Position numbers and translations under genes: made by a program. Source: an uncultured Hyphomicrobiales bacterium (GTDB lineage Bacteria > Pseudomonadota > Alphaproteobacteria > Rhizobiales > Xanthobacteraceae). From it: DNA of 64,000 bases. This document shows, piece by piece, positions 42,786 to 52,827 of the stretch. Each line of letters begins with the position of its first letter. The first letter of the stretch is position 1. Below the pieces are notes generated by a model. That model made no database searches, had not been told where the DNA came from, and worked only from the letters and a program-made list of their open reading frames with translations. The stretch is taken from NCBI GenBank assembly GCA_903878085.1, contig CAIRGJ010000062.1, positions 62,001 through 126,000 of the forward strand, read 5' to 3'.

Positions 42786-43616
42786 ATGACGCTTCCCAGC
42801 CTGTTCTTGTCCCACGGCGCGCCGACGCTGCCGCTGACCGATGCCCCGGCGCGCACGTTCCTGAGCCAACTCGGCGCGACCCTCGAACGCCCCAGGGCGA
42901 TCCTGGTGATCTCGGCGCATTGGGAGACGGCGCAGCCGACCGTCAGCGCGGTCGAGCGCAACGAGACCATCCACGACTTCGGCGGCTTTCCGCGCGCGCT
43001 CTATGACATGCGCTATCCCGCGCCCGGCTCGCCGGCGGTCGCGGCGCGCGTTGCCGAACTGCTCGGCGCGGCTGGTCTCGCTTGCAAGACCGACCGCAGC
43101 CGCGGCTTGGACCACGGCGCCTGGGTGCCGTTGCTGCTGATGATTCCGCAGGCCAACATTCCGGTCCTGCAACTGTCGGTGCAGCCGCATCTCGGCCCCG
43201 AACATCATCTGCGCGTCGGCCGCGCGCTGGCGCCACTACGCCAGGAAGGTGTGCTGATCATCGGCAGCGGCAGCTTCACCCACGATCTGTCGGAGTTTCG
43301 CGGCCACGGTCCAAACGATCCGGCGCCGGCCTGGGTCAATAGCTTCGCCGATTGGATGGACAACGCGCTGACGACCGGAAAAACCGCCGAGCTGCTCGAC
43401 TATCGCCGTCAGGCTCCGTTCGCGACCAAGAACCATCCGACCGAAGAACACCTGTTGCCTTTGTATGCCGCGCTCGGTGCGGCAGGCGAGGGTGGCCAGG
43501 CCGAGCGGCTGCACGCGAGCAGCACTTACAGCGTGCTTCGCATGGACGTCTATGCGTTCCATGCGCCGGGCGAACTCGTGCAACACGATCGCCCGGCGGT
43601 TCCGGCGGTCGCCTGA
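42786..43616 (+). CDS. ygiD: 4,5-DOPA dioxygenase-like extradiol dioxygenase (class III, LigB type)
   Basis: A 276-residue metal-dependent ring-cleavage enzyme of the YgiD/LigB superfamily. Metal-site regions are LSHGAPTL near residue 9, SAHWE near 45, DHGAWVPLLLM near 115 and GSGSFTHDL near 160. These enzymes open catechol rings between carbons 4 and 5 (DOPA to betalamic-type products). The start has CGGAGG upstream. With doxX it forms the operon opposite the LysR gene; it has only 6 nt to the convergent hydrolase stop. The natural catechol is unknown. Confidence 0.9.
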   Translation: MTLPSLFLSHGAPTLPLTDAPARTFLSQLGATLERPRAILVISAHWETAQPTVSAVERNETIHDFGGFPRALYDMRYPAPGSPAVAARVAELLGAAGLACKTDRSRGLDHGAWVPLLLMIPQANIPVLQLSVQPHLGPEHHLRVGRALAPLRQEGVLIIGSGSFTHDLSEFRGHGPNDPAPAWVNSFADWMDNALTTGKTAELLDYRRQAPFATKNHPTEEHLLPLYAALGAAGEGGQAERLHASSTYSVLRMDVYAFHAPGELVQHDRPAVPAVA

Positions 43617-43622
43617 TAGACT

Positions 43623-44660
43623 TTACGCCGACACTGGCTCCGGCGCGGCCAGGAAGTTGTGAACGGCGTAATGCAGCAGGTGGCGGTTGACGCCGTAGCC
43701 GACCGCGTGCGCCGTCTTCGGCAGGATGACGAACTGGCGCTCGCCGTTCGGCAGTTGCCGGTAGAAGTCGAGCAGATCGTCGTTGGTCGAGTTGCCGTCG
43801 AACTCGCCGCGCAGCATCAGCACCGGCGACAATATCTTCTTCGGATCGACGATCGGCAGGTTTGCCGCCATGTCGACGTAAGTCCCGCTCGGAATGGTAT
43901 CGCCGAACTTCTTTTCTTCGGCGATGATCGCCTCCGCCACCGCGGGGTCGTAGCCCTGCGGATAGCCGTCGCGGGAAAAGATCGAGCGGATCATCGCGGC
44001 GTCGCGCTTGCGGCGCGGATTGGCGCGCAGCGCGTCGAGGTTCTTGCGGCGCCGCTCGATTTCCTCGGCGCCGTTGCCTTTATAGGTGAAGGCCGAGAGG
44101 CACAGCCTGCCGACGCTCTCCGGCTGTGCCTGCGCGAAGGCCGCGGCGCGGATGCCGCCGGACGAGGTGCCGTAGAAATGCGCCTTCTGTTGCCCGGTCT
44201 CTTTCGTCACCAGCGGCATTGCGGCCTTGAGGTCCTCGACGCCGCTGGCGATGTCGGAACTATTGCCCGAGGAGCCGGAGTAGCCGTAGCCGTCGTGGTC
44301 CATGGTCCAGACGTCGTAGCCGGAGCGCGCCAGCACGTTCATGAACGAATATTCGCCCTTGCCGGGCACGTTCAGATCGTAGGACGAGCGCGCCGAGTTC
44401 GACGAGCCGTGCACCAAGAATACCACCGGCAGCGCCGCAGCGCCGGCTTTCGGCGCGCCGATACGCTTGCGCCACAGATTGAGCTTCACGTTGCCTTTGT
44501 TAGCCCAATATTCCGCACTCCAGATGTCGCCTGAAGGTTCGGCGGCCGCCGCGGGCGTCACCAGGCCGGCCATCAGGCCGGCGCCGACACTAAGCCCGGC
44601 GGCTTTGAGAACGCCGCGGCGCGGCATGTCGAGGGAATGGAAATGCTCGGTTTCGCTCAT
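43623..44660 (-). CDS. Tat-exported alpha/beta hydrolase
   Basis: A 345-residue periplasmic hydrolase. The N-terminus carries a twin-arginine-like signal (MPRRGVLKAAGLSVGAGLMAG, cleavage near AAA, residue 40). The core has the oxyanion HGSSNS near 98, nucleophile Ser in GTSSGG near 167 and His in KTAHAVGYG near 321, with FDGNSTND around 287 giving the acid residue. Esterase or lactonase activity is likely. It stands alone, divergent from the membrane protein gene 216 nt away; no pathway partner is evident. Confidence 0.85.
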   Translation of the reverse strand: MSETEHFHSLDMPRRGVLKAAGLSVGAGLMAGLVTPAAAAEPSGDIWSAEYWANKGNVKLNLWRKRIGAPKAGAAALPVVFLVHGSSNSARSSYDLNVPGKGEYSFMNVLARSGYDVWTMDHDGYGYSGSSGNSSDIASGVEDLKAAMPLVTKETGQQKAHFYGTSSGGIRAAAFAQAQPESVGRLCLSAFTYKGNGAEEIERRRKNLDALRANPRRKRDAAMIRSIFSRDGYPQGYDPAVAEAIIAEEKKFGDTIPSGTYVDMAANLPIVDPKKILSPVLMLRGEFDGNSTNDDLLDFYRQLPNGERQFVILPKTAHAVGYGVNRHLLHYAVHNFLAAPEPVSA

Positions 44661-44875
44661 GGATGTGCTCCCTATGCCGTTGTAATTCCGCGTCCCGGTT
44701 CAACCGCGATCGCTGGTCCGCTGGCTCATTATGCGGCAGTCTAGCAAATCGCTAAGGCCAGGGGCAGTCCACTCGCGTCGGGATCGGAGTTCTGCTACTG
44801 GGTGAAAAATCGCGTTCTGGGGCGCGTGGCGCGCAAGGTCTTTTGGCCGGGAGACCGCGGGCGTTTTAGGAGCCG

Positions 44876-45967
44876 ATGTCGGATCAGCCGAAATCGGATG
44901 CCGGAGGGAAGATGCTGAATTGGTTGCGTGCCGCGGCGCGCTTTGTCCAGGACAAGATCGGCTGGAATCGTATCGGAGTGCTGCTCAGCGTCTCCATCAT
45001 CACGATCGCGGTCGTGGTGCTGGTCCGCATGCTGCGCGGTATCAACACCGACGATATCTATGCCGCGCTGCGGGCGACCGATCCACGCCATATCGCCGCC
45101 GCCGCGATTTTTGTCGCCGGCGGCTATTTCACGCTGACATTCTATGACTGGTTCGCGCTGCGTAATATCGGCCGCAAAGAAATTCCCTATCGCATCGCCG
45201 CGCTTGCCGGCTTTACCAGCTATTCGATCGGCCACAATGTCGGCGCCACCGTGTTCACCGGCGGCGCGGTGCGCTACCGCATCTATTCGTCCTTTGGCCT
45301 CGACGCGGTCGAGGTGGCGAAAATCTGTTTCCTGGCCGGTCTGACGTTCTGGCTTGGCAATGTCACCGTGCTGGGCCTCGGCATCACCATCCACCCCGAA
45401 GCCGCCGGCGCCATCGATCAACTGCCGGCGTTTCCCAACCGCTGCATCGGTTTCGGCCTGCTGTTCGTTCTGGCCTGCTATGTCGGCTGGATTTTCGCCG
45501 CGCCGCGCGAAATCGGCCGCGGCGAATGGACCGTGAAGCTGCCGAGCGGGCCGAGCACGCTGCTGCAGATCTTCATCGGCATCGTCGATCTCGCCTGCTG
45601 CTCGCTGGCGATGTACATGTTGTTGCCGGGCGAGCCGAACATCGGCTTCATCACCGTGGCGGTGGTGTTCGTCTCGGCGACGCTGCTCGGTTTTGCCAGC
45701 CACGCGCCCGGCGGGCTCGGCGTGTTCGACGCCGCTATGCTGGTGGCGCTGTGGCAATTCGACAAGGAGCAGGTGCTGGCCGGTCTGCTGCTGTTCCGCG
45801 TGCTGTATTATCTGGTGCCCTTCGCGCTGGCGCTCAGCATCCTGGGCATTCGCGAAATCTGGTTGAACATGCACGGCAAGCATAAGAAGGCGGAGCTGAC
45901 CGCGGTGACCACGGTGACCGCGCCGATCCGCACCGAAATCGAGGCGGGAAAAACCGATGCCGGCTGA
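44876..45967 (+). CDS. UPF0104 / lysylphosphatidylglycerol synthase-like membrane protein (flippase domain only)
   Basis: A 363-residue integral membrane protein with about eight helices. RRNIG...YRIAALAGFTSYSIGHNVGATVFTGGAVRYRIYSSFG near 100-150 and LLGFASHAPGGLGVFDAAML near 275 are the marks of the MprF N-terminal flippase (UPF0104) family. The aminoacyl-transferase domain of full MprF is missing, so it probably moves or handles a lipid and does not make LysPG itself. Its stop is 3 nt before phoR, suggesting one transcript and a link to phosphate-dependent membrane lipid change; that link is inference. Confidence 0.85.
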   Translation: MSDQPKSDAGGKMLNWLRAAARFVQDKIGWNRIGVLLSVSIITIAVVVLVRMLRGINTDDIYAALRATDPRHIAAAAIFVAGGYFTLTFYDWFALRNIGRKEIPYRIAALAGFTSYSIGHNVGATVFTGGAVRYRIYSSFGLDAVEVAKICFLAGLTFWLGNVTVLGLGITIHPEAAGAIDQLPAFPNRCIGFGLLFVLACYVGWIFAAPREIGRGEWTVKLPSGPSTLLQIFIGIVDLACCSLAMYMLLPGEPNIGFITVAVVFVSATLLGFASHAPGGLGVFDAAMLVALWQFDKEQVLAGLLLFRVLYYLVPFALALSILGIREIWLNMHGKHKKAELTAVTTVTAPIRTEIEAGKTDAG

Positions 45968-45970
45968 CGG

Positions 45971-47191
45971 ATGGCGGTAGAAGACGACCAGCGCAAGAAT
46001 TGGCCAAAAGACTGGCCAAGCCGCTTGCACGGCGCCTGGCAGGCGTTAGCCGGTCAGGGCGGCGGCGCCGACAACCGCGGCGTTGAATCGATTAACCGCC
46101 GCGGCGAGCATCCGCAGGCCCGGTTTATCGAGTCGCTGATCGGCGGTCTGCCGGACGCTGCGATCGCGCTCGAGCGTGACGGCAGCGTCATCGCGTTCAA
46201 CGCCGCCGCGCGCGCCATTGCGCCGGCGCTGCGCGAAGGCGAGCCGGCCTTGATCAGCCTGCGCATGCCGGAACTGGTCGACGCGGTCCGCCGCGCCAGC
46301 AAAACCCGCGAGCCGCAGCGCGTGGAATTCTTCGAGCGCGTGCCGCTCGACCGCTGGTTCGAGGCCTTCGTGGTGCCGGTCAAGCTCGCGGGGGTCGCCG
46401 ACGGGCGGTCCAATATTCTGCTGATGACGTTCAACGATCTGTCGCCGTTGCGCCGGGTCGAGGAAATGCGCGCCGACTTCGTCGCCAATGCCAGCCACGA
46501 ACTGCGCACGCCGCTGGCGGCGCTGCTCGGCTTCATCGAAACCTTGCAGGGTCCCGCCAAGAACGATCCGGTGGCGCGCGAGAAATTTCTCGCCATCATG
46601 CAGGGCCAGGCGACGCGCATGGCGCGGTTGATCGACGACCTGCTGTCGCTGTCGCGCATCGAACTCAACGCGCATCTGCAACCGAACACGCCGGTCGACC
46701 TGGCGCCCATCGTCCGCCAGGTCGCCGACGGTCTGCAGACGCTCGCGCGCGACCGCGACGTCGAGATCAAGCTCACGATGCCGCCGGACCCGCTGATCGT
46801 GTTCGGCGACCGCGACGAATTGATTCGCGCGCTGGAAAATCTGGTGGAGAACGCGCTGAAATACGGTGCGGCCGGCAAGCGCGTCGACATCGCGCTCAGC
46901 CGCGCCCAGACTCGCGCCGGCACGCCGGAGGCGCGCGTCGCGGTACGCGACTACGGTCCCGGCATCGCGCCCGAACATTTGCCGCGGCTGACCGAACGGT
47001 TCTACCGCGTCGATGTCGCCGACAGCCGCGCCCAAGGCGGCACCGGACTGGGGCTGGCCCTGGTCAAGCACGTGCTCAATCGGCACACCGGCAGGCTCTC
47101 CATCGAGAGCTTTTTGGGGCAGGGCGCCACCTTTATCATGCACTTGCCGTTGCGCACCGGCGATTCTGCGCCTTCCGGCGAATTGTCTTAA
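45971..47191 (+). CDS. phoR: PhoR-type sensor histidine kinase without visible membrane segments
   Basis: A 406-residue kinase of the phosphate regulon. A PAS-like domain (about 55-150, LPDAAIALERDGSVIAFNAAARAI) is followed by the HisKA domain with phospho-accepting His176 (ANASHELRTPLAALLG). The ATPase domain has ENLVENALKYGA near 295, DYGPGIAPEHLPRLTERFYRVD near 335 and GTGLGLALVKH near 360. PhoR proteins usually have one or two N-terminal membrane helices; here residues 1-55 are charged (KNWPKDWPSRLHG) and none is visible. It lies immediately before the pst-phoU-phoB genes, which leaves little doubt on its role. Confidence 0.9.
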   Translation: MAVEDDQRKNWPKDWPSRLHGAWQALAGQGGGADNRGVESINRRGEHPQARFIESLIGGLPDAAIALERDGSVIAFNAAARAIAPALREGEPALISLRMPELVDAVRRASKTREPQRVEFFERVPLDRWFEAFVVPVKLAGVADGRSNILLMTFNDLSPLRRVEEMRADFVANASHELRTPLAALLGFIETLQGPAKNDPVAREKFLAIMQGQATRMARLIDDLLSLSRIELNAHLQPNTPVDLAPIVRQVADGLQTLARDRDVEIKLTMPPDPLIVFGDRDELIRALENLVENALKYGAAGKRVDIALSRAQTRAGTPEARVAVRDYGPGIAPEHLPRLTERFYRVDVADSRAQGGTGLGLALVKHVLNRHTGRLSIESFLGQGATFIMHLPLRTGDSAPSGELS

Positions 47192-47207
47192 AAATCAATA
47201 GTTTGCG

Positions 47208-47225
47208 CTGTCATGTGACTGTCAC
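47208..47225 (+). promoter_or_regulatory. Pho box before pstS
   Basis: Two CTGTCAT-type half-sites (CTGTCAT at 47208-47214, CTGTCAC at 47219-47225) 11 bp apart with spacer GTGA form the PhoB-binding direct repeat of alphaproteobacteria. A possible -10 (TTATAG) follows at the expected distance. It lies 17 nt after the phoR stop and should drive pstSCAB-phoU-phoB in phosphate starvation. Confidence 0.9.
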
Positions 47226-47439
47226 TAAAGCTTTATAGAACGGTGACATGCAGAGCCTAACGGTGCTCACGACTTCGGAACGTCTCGCGGCAAAGCAAAG
47301 AAAAAGCCTCGTCCGAAGCTCAGTCTTGGAGCGCGTCTTTAGTTCAACAGCGGCCGCCTTCAGCGATAGGCGCAAAGGCAGCGGACGGTGGGTCATCCGG
47401 GCTCGCGTACGTCTATGGCCGCAAACATGGAGAGATCCC
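47226..47439 (+). other. 5' leader between Pho box and pstS
   Basis: A stretch of about 215 nt without a convincing gene, though an ATG at 47248 is in frame with pstS. The translated extension is basic and lacks a signal, so I treat it as untranslated leader. No known riboswitch was recognised. Confidence 0.5.
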
Positions 47440-48483
47440 TTGAAACATTGGACCACATTGGCAGCCGCCGGCCTGTTCGCCGCCGCCGCTTTTGGTGCCG
47501 CCAACGCCGCCGACATCTCAGGTGCCGGCGCTACCTTCCCCTATCCCGTCTACGCCAAGTGGGCCGACGCCTATAAAAAGGAAACCGGCAACGGACTGAA
47601 CTATCAGTCGATCGGTTCCGGCGGCGGCATCAAGCAGATCAAGGCCAAGACCGTGACCTTCGGCGCCAGCGACGCGCCGCTTCCGGGCAAAGAGCTCGAT
47701 GAATCGGGTCTCGCGCAGTTCCCGATGGTGATGGGCGGCATCGTGCCGGTCGTGAACCTCGACGGCGTCAAGCCGGGCGAACTGACCATCGACGGCCCGA
47801 CGCTCGCCAAGATCTTCCTCGGCGAAATCACCAAGTGGAACGATCCCGCGATCGCCAAGCTCAATGCTGGCGTCAAGCTGCCGGATCAGGCGGTTGCCAT
47901 CGTGCATCGTTCGGACGGATCGGGCACCACCTTCAACTTCACCTACTATCTGTCGGACGTGAACGCCGACTGGAAGTCGAAGGTCGGCACCAACGCCGCC
48001 GTACAGTGGCCGGCCGGCATCGGCGCCAAGGGCAACGAAGGCGTCGCCAACAACGTCGCCAATACCAAGGGTTCGATCGGTTACGTCGAATACGCCTACG
48101 CGCTGCAGAACAAGCTGACCTTCACCAAGATGGTCAACAAGAACGGCAAGACCGTTACCCCGACTGCGGAAGCCTTCCAGGCCGCGGCTGCCAATGCCGA
48201 CTGGAAATCGCAGCCCGGTTACGGCGTCATTCTCGCCAACCAGCCCGGTGACCAGGCGTGGCCGATGACGGCGGCGACTTGGATCCTGATCTACAAGCAG
48301 CCGACCGATACCGCGGCGACCGCCGAAGCGTTGAAGTTCTTCGCTTGGGCCTACAAGAACGGCTCCAAGATGGCCTCCGAGCTCGATTACGTGCCGATGC
48401 CTGCCAAGGTGGTCACGGATATCGAGAAGTATTGGGCGAGCGAAATCAAGGACGCCAACGGCAAGCCGCTGTTGACCAACTAA
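47440..48483 (+). CDS. pstS: Phosphate-binding periplasmic protein PstS
   Basis: A 347-residue high-affinity phosphate binding protein. The best start is TTG at 47440 with GGAGAG upstream, giving the signal [20 protein letters not shown] cleaved after AANA. The mature protein has [29 protein letters not shown] near 80, [17 protein letters not shown] near 165 (phosphate-binding Ser and Arg) and [11 protein letters not shown]. Starting at the first ATG (47248) would place 64 non-signal residues in front. It lies under the Pho box and is followed by a partial terminator before pstC. Confidence 0.95.
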   Translation: MKHWTTLAAAGLFAAAAFGAANAADISGAGATFPYPVYAKWADAYKKETGNGLNYQSIGSGGGIKQIKAKTVTFGASDAPLPGKELDESGLAQFPMVMGGIVPVVNLDGVKPGELTIDGPTLAKIFLGEITKWNDPAIAKLNAGVKLPDQAVAIVHRSDGSGTTFNFTYYLSDVNADWKSKVGTNAAVQWPAGIGAKGNEGVANNVANTKGSIGYVEYAYALQNKLTFTKMVNKNGKTVTPTAEAFQAAAANADWKSQPGYGVILANQPGDQAWPMTAATWILIYKQPTDTAATAEALKFFAWAYKNGSKMASELDYVPMPAKVVTDIEKYWASEIKDANGKPLLTN

Positions 48484-48497
48484 GCAAACCGACCATC

Positions 48498-48528
48498 GGA
48501 AGGGACGCTCATCGGCGTCCCTTCCTTT
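48498..48528 (+). terminator. Intercistronic hairpin between pstS and pstC
   Basis: GGAAGGGACGC (48498-48508) pairs with GCGTCCCTTCC (48515-48525) around a 6-nt loop, followed by TTTGT. The short T-run makes it leaky, which would give more PstS than membrane components, as in many pst operons. Confidence 0.8.
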
Positions 48529-48614
48529 GTCCACCGCCACTTACAGGGCGGCTTGTGTTGCGGCCGCGAGGCCGCTTGAGTGGCTCGCCTGTTTCATGAG
48601 TCCAGGGGAGCCGG

Positions 48615-49634
48615 ATGCAGTCGACCCGGAGGCCACCAGTGGCTGATGTTGCGTTACAGAGTGGAACCATTTCGGTCGCCGAACAGGTCGACCGGGCCAA
48701 GGTTCTCCAGCGTCTGCGCTTAGGCGACGCGGCATTCCGGCATCTCACCCGCGCCGCCGCTATCACCGTTCTCATCATCCTCGGCGGCATCATCGTCTCG
48801 CTGGTGCATGGCTCCTGGCCGGCGCTACACAGCTTCGGCTTCTCGTTCCTGTTCGATGAAACCTGGAACCCGGTGACCGAGAAATTCGGCGCCATCGCAC
48901 CGATTTACGGCACCGTCGTCACCTCCCTCATCGCCATGCTGATCGCGGTGCCGGTCGGCCTGTTCATCGCGCTGTTTCTCACCGAACTTTGTCCGATGTG
49001 GCTGCGCCGCCCGATCGGCATCGCCATCGAGCTGCTCGCCGGCATCCCCTCGATCATCTACGGCATCTGGGGCCTGTTCGTGTTTGCGCCGTTCCTGCAG
49101 CAATATGTGCAGCCGTTCCTGATTTCGGCGTTCGGCAACGTGCCGGTCCTGTCCAATCTGTTCGCCGGTCCGCCTTACGGCATCGGCATCCTGACCGCCG
49201 GGCTGATCCTCGCCATCATGGTGCTGCCCTTCATCACCTCAATTTCGCGCGACGTGTTTGAAGCGGTGCCGCCGGTGCTCAAGGAAGCCGCCTACGGTCT
49301 CGGCTGCACCACCTGGGAAGTAGCGCGCTATGTCGTGCTGCCGTTCACCCGGGTCGGCGTCATCGGCGGCGTCATGCTGGGCTTGGGCCGCGCGCTCGGC
49401 GAAACCATGGCGGTGACCTTCGTGATCGGCAACGCGCACCGCATTTCCGGTTCGATCCTGGCGCCGGGCACCACGATTTCGGCCACCATCGCCAATGAAT
49501 TCACCGAAGCCGTCGGCGATCTCTACACCTCGTCGCTGATCGCGCTCGGCCTGATCCTGTTCGTCATCACCTTCGTCGTGCTCGCCTGCGCGCGGCTGAT
49601 GCTGATGCGGCTCAACGCTCGGCTGGGTAAATGA
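48615..49634 (+). CDS. pstC: Phosphate ABC transporter permease PstC
   Basis: A 339-residue inner-membrane permease with six helices. It has [39 protein letters not shown] around 80-115, [21 protein letters not shown] near 140 and the EAA loop [30 protein letters not shown] near 230. The ATG at 48615 has AGGGGAGCC upstream. It overlaps pstA by 4 nt. Confidence 0.95.
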   Translation: MQSTRRPPVADVALQSGTISVAEQVDRAKVLQRLRLGDAAFRHLTRAAAITVLIILGGIIVSLVHGSWPALHSFGFSFLFDETWNPVTEKFGAIAPIYGTVVTSLIAMLIAVPVGLFIALFLTELCPMWLRRPIGIAIELLAGIPSIIYGIWGLFVFAPFLQQYVQPFLISAFGNVPVLSNLFAGPPYGIGILTAGLILAIMVLPFITSISRDVFEAVPPVLKEAAYGLGCTTWEVARYVVLPFTRVGVIGGVMLGLGRALGETMAVTFVIGNAHRISGSILAPGTTISATIANEFTEAVGDLYTSSLIALGLILFVITFVVLACARLMLMRLNARLGK

Positions 49635-50509
49635 CCATGACCGCGCAAGCCAACCCCTCGCAAACCAACACGCCGCTGTACCGCAGCCGCCAGCGCCGCA
49701 ACGTCATCACCATGACCCTGGCCTATGCGGCGACCGCCTTCGGCCTGATCTGGCTGGCGCTGATCCTCGGCGTCTTGTTCTACGAAGGCTTCAGCGGGCT
49801 GTCGCTCGCGGTCTTCACCGAAATGACGCCGCCGCCCGGCTCCGCCGGCGGCCTGCTCAACCCGATCATGGGCAGCCTGGTGATGACCGTCATCGCGGTC
49901 GCGATCGGCACGCCGCTCGGCATGCTGGCCGGGACTTATATGGCCGAGTACGGCCGCTATGACAAATTGTCGTCGGTGGTGCGCTTCATCAACGACATCC
50001 TGCTGAGCGCGCCGTCGATCGTGATCGGCCTGTTCGTCTACGAGATCATGGTGGCGCAGATGGGCCACTTCTCGGGCTGGGCCGGCGCGGTGTCGCTCGC
50101 GGTGATCGTGGTGCCGGTGGTGGTTCGCACCACCGAGGACATGCTCACTTTGGTGCCCGACACCTTGCGCGAGGCCGCGGCCTCGATCGGCCTGCCGCGC
50201 TCGCTGATGATCGTCAAAGTCGCCTATCGCGCCGCCCGCGCCGGCATGATTACCGGCGTGCTCCTTGCCGTTGCCCGCATCAGCGGCGAAACCGCGCCGC
50301 TGCTGTTCACGGCGCTCAACAACCAGTTCTGGAGCACCGACCTCAATGCGCCGGTCTCCAGCCTGCCGGTCGTGATCTTCCAGTTCGCGCTCAGCCCCTA
50401 CAAGGACTGGCAGAGTCTCGCCTGGACCGGCGCGCTGATCATCACCCTTACGGTGCTCACCCTCAGTATTATCGCCCGTGCCCTCGCTTCACAGAGAAAA
50501 TCGTCATGA
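49631..50509 (+). CDS. pstA: Phosphate ABC transporter permease PstA
   Basis: A 292-residue permease partner of PstC. It has [21 protein letters not shown] around 60, [41 protein letters not shown] near 105 and the ATPase-docking loop [32 protein letters not shown] near 180. The ATG overlaps the pstC stop, and its own stop overlaps the pstB start, so all three are translationally coupled. Confidence 0.95.
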   Translation: MTMTAQANPSQTNTPLYRSRQRRNVITMTLAYAATAFGLIWLALILGVLFYEGFSGLSLAVFTEMTPPPGSAGGLLNPIMGSLVMTVIAVAIGTPLGMLAGTYMAEYGRYDKLSSVVRFINDILLSAPSIVIGLFVYEIMVAQMGHFSGWAGAVSLAVIVVPVVVRTTEDMLTLVPDTLREAAASIGLPRSLMIVKVAYRAARAGMITGVLLAVARISGETAPLLFTALNNQFWSTDLNAPVSSLPVVIFQFALSPYKDWQSLAWTGALIITLTVLTLSIIARALASQRKSS

Positions 50510-51324
50510 ACAGCGTTGCCTCGTTCACCGTGCCGACCGTGACCCACGCGCAGAAAAGCGCCGAGGGCCTGGCGGAAAAAATTTCGGTCCAGAGCCTGGA
50601 TTTCTTCTACGGCGATAATCGCGCGCTAAAGAACATCAACGTGTCGCTGTACAAGGGCCACGTCACCGCCTTCATCGGACCGTCGGGCTGCGGCAAGTCG
50701 ACTTTGCTGCGCATCCTCAACCGGATGTACGACCTTTATCCGAACCAGCGCGCCAGCGGCCAGGTGCTGCTCGACGGCGAGGACATCTTGTCGCCGCACC
50801 AGGACATCAATTTGCTGCGCGCCAAAGTCGGCATGGTGTTCCAGAAGCCGACGCCGTTCCCGATGACCATCTACGAAAACATCGCCTTCGGCATCCGGCT
50901 TTACGAGAAGCTGCCGAAGTCCGAACTGGACGGCCGGGTGCAGCACGCCTTGCAGCGCGCCGCGCTCTGGAACGAGGTCAAGGACAAGCTCGGCGCCAAC
51001 GGCCTGTCGCTGTCGGGCGGCCAGCAGCAGCGCCTGTGCATCGCCCGCACCGTCGCCGTGCGCCCCGAAGTCATCTTGTTCGACGAGCCATGCTCGGCGC
51101 TCGATCCGATCTCGACCGCCAAGATCGAAGAGTTGATCGACGAGTTGAAGGACGACTACACCATCGCCATTGTCACGCATAACATGCAGCAGGCCGCCCG
51201 CGTCTCCGACTTCACGGCCTTCATGTATCTCGGCGAGTTGATCGAATACGGCGAGACCACCAAGATCTTCACGACACCCAACGATCGCCGCACCCAGGAC
51301 TACATCACCGGCCGGTTCGGTTGA
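50506..51324 (+). CDS. pstB: Phosphate ABC transporter ATPase PstB
   Basis: A 272-residue ATPase: Walker [10 protein letters not shown] near residue 57, Q-loop [20 protein letters not shown], signature [33 protein letters not shown] and switch His in IVTHNMQQA. The protein ends with the usual PstB tail [14 protein letters not shown]. It powers phosphate uptake and takes part in signalling to PhoR through PhoU. Confidence 0.96.
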   Translation: MNSVASFTVPTVTHAQKSAEGLAEKISVQSLDFFYGDNRALKNINVSLYKGHVTAFIGPSGCGKSTLLRILNRMYDLYPNQRASGQVLLDGEDILSPHQDINLLRAKVGMVFQKPTPFPMTIYENIAFGIRLYEKLPKSELDGRVQHALQRAALWNEVKDKLGANGLSLSGGQQQRLCIARTVAVRPEVILFDEPCSALDPISTAKIEELIDELKDDYTIAIVTHNMQQAARVSDFTAFMYLGELIEYGETTKIFTTPNDRRTQDYITGRFG

Positions 51325-51352
51325 GCGCGTCATAGAATTAAGGACCACGACA

Positions 51353-52072
51353 ATGAACGAACAGCACACCGCCAAGGCGTTCGACAGCGATCTGCAGGAT
51401 CTGTCGCGCATGGTCGCCGAGATGGGCGGGCTCGCTGAAAAGCAGGTCGCCGATTCGGTCGATGCCTTGGCCAAGCGCGACAGCGCGTTGGCGCAGCGTG
51501 TTACCTCCGCCGATACGATGATCGATGCCTTGCAGCACGAGATCGAGGAAAAAGCGGTGCTGACCATCGCCCGCCGCCAGCCGATGGCGGTCGACTTGCG
51601 CGAAATCGTCGGCGCGCTGCGGCTCTCCAACGATCTCGAGCGCATCGGCGATCTCGCCAAGAACATCGCCAAGCGCGTGATCGCGCTCAACGGCGAATTT
51701 CCGCCGGCCAAGCTGATCCGCGGCGTCGAACATATGACCGATCTGGTGCTCGAGCAGCTGAAGCTGGTGCTTGACGCTTATGCCAGGCGCGACGTCACCA
51801 AGGCGATGGCGGTGTGGCGCGGCGACGAGGAAATCGACGCGATGTGCACTTCCGTCTTTCGTGAGCTCCTCACTTATATGATGGAAGATCCGCGCAACAT
51901 CACCTTCTGCATCCACCTGATGTTCTGCGCCAAGAACATCGAGCGTATGGGCGACCACGCCACCAATATCGCGGAATCGGTGCATTATGTAATCGAGGGC
52001 CGGCCGATCGCCGAGTCGCGGCCGAAGGGCGACACCACCACCATCGCGGCGCTGGTCGCCGGAGAGAGGTAA
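51353..52072 (+). CDS. phoU: Phosphate-signalling protein PhoU
   Basis: A 239-residue double three-helix-bundle protein that restrains PhoR when phosphate is plentiful. Each half carries the metal-binding E/DxxxD signature: LRLSNDLERIGDLAKNIAKR near 85 and FCAKNIERMGDHATNIAES near 190. It lies 28 nt after pstB and 8 nt before phoB. Confidence 0.96.
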   Translation: MNEQHTAKAFDSDLQDLSRMVAEMGGLAEKQVADSVDALAKRDSALAQRVTSADTMIDALQHEIEEKAVLTIARRQPMAVDLREIVGALRLSNDLERIGDLAKNIAKRVIALNGEFPPAKLIRGVEHMTDLVLEQLKLVLDAYARRDVTKAMAVWRGDEEIDAMCTSVFRELLTYMMEDPRNITFCIHLMFCAKNIERMGDHATNIAESVHYVIEGRPIAESRPKGDTTTIAALVAGER

Positions 52073-52080
52073 TTAATTTA

Positions 52081-52782
52081 ATGAGCGCGCGCATATTGAT
52101 CGTCGAGGACGAAGAGCCGCTCACCATGCTGCTCCGCTACAATCTCGAAGCCGAAGGCTACGAGGTGGATACCGCGGCACGTGGCGACGATGCCGACACC
52201 AAGTTGAAAGAGACCACACCCGATCTGGTGGTGCTCGACTGGATGCTGCCCGGCCTGTCCGGCATCGAGCTGTGCCGCCGCCTGCGCGCCCGCCCGGAAA
52301 CCCGGCAACTGCCGATCATCATGCTCACCGCGCGCGGCGAGGAGAGCGAGAAGGTGCGCGGGCTGGCCACCGGCGCCGACGACTACATCGTCAAGCCGTT
52401 CTCGGTGCCGGAATTGCTGGCGCGCGTGCGCGCGCTGCTGCGCCGCGCCAACCCCGATCGCGTCGCCACCGTACTGGCGATCGGCGACATCGAACTGGAT
52501 CGCGAAAAGAAGCGGGTGTCGCGCTCGGGCCGCGCCGTCGATCTCGGGCCGACCGAATACCGGCTGCTGGAGTTCCTGATGGAGCGCCCGGGCCGCGTCT
52601 TCTCGCGCGAGCAGTTGCTCGACGGCGTCTGGGGCAGCGAAATCTATATCGACGAGCGCACCGTCGACGTCCATGTCGGCCGCCTGCGCAAGGCGATCAA
52701 CCGCGGCCACGTCCCGGATCCGATCCGCACCGTGCGCGGCGCCGGTTACGCGCTCGACGACCGCTTCGGCCGCGCGAGCTAG
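52081..52782 (+). CDS. phoB: Phosphate regulon response regulator PhoB
   Basis: A 233-residue OmpR/PhoB-family regulator. The receiver domain has the acidic pocket EDEEP, phosphorylated Asp53 (LDWMLPG), Thr in MLTARGE and Lys in DDYIVKPFS. The winged-helix domain at about 130-230 has LDREKKRVSRSGRAVDLGPTEYRLLEFLMERPGRVFSREQLLDGVWG. It binds Pho boxes such as the one at 47208-47225. Here phoB closes the operon instead of heading it with phoR. Confidence 0.96.
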   Translation: MSARILIVEDEEPLTMLLRYNLEAEGYEVDTAARGDDADTKLKETTPDLVVLDWMLPGLSGIELCRRLRARPETRQLPIIMLTARGEESEKVRGLATGADDYIVKPFSVPELLARVRALLRRANPDRVATVLAIGDIELDREKKRVSRSGRAVDLGPTEYRLLEFLMERPGRVFSREQLLDGVWGSEIYIDERTVDVHVGRLRKAINRGHVPDPIRTVRGAGYALDDRFGRAS

Positions 52783-52827
52783 GACGTGTACTCATAAATC
52801 AAGATTGGTGAGCAGTGGTTCGCCAAT

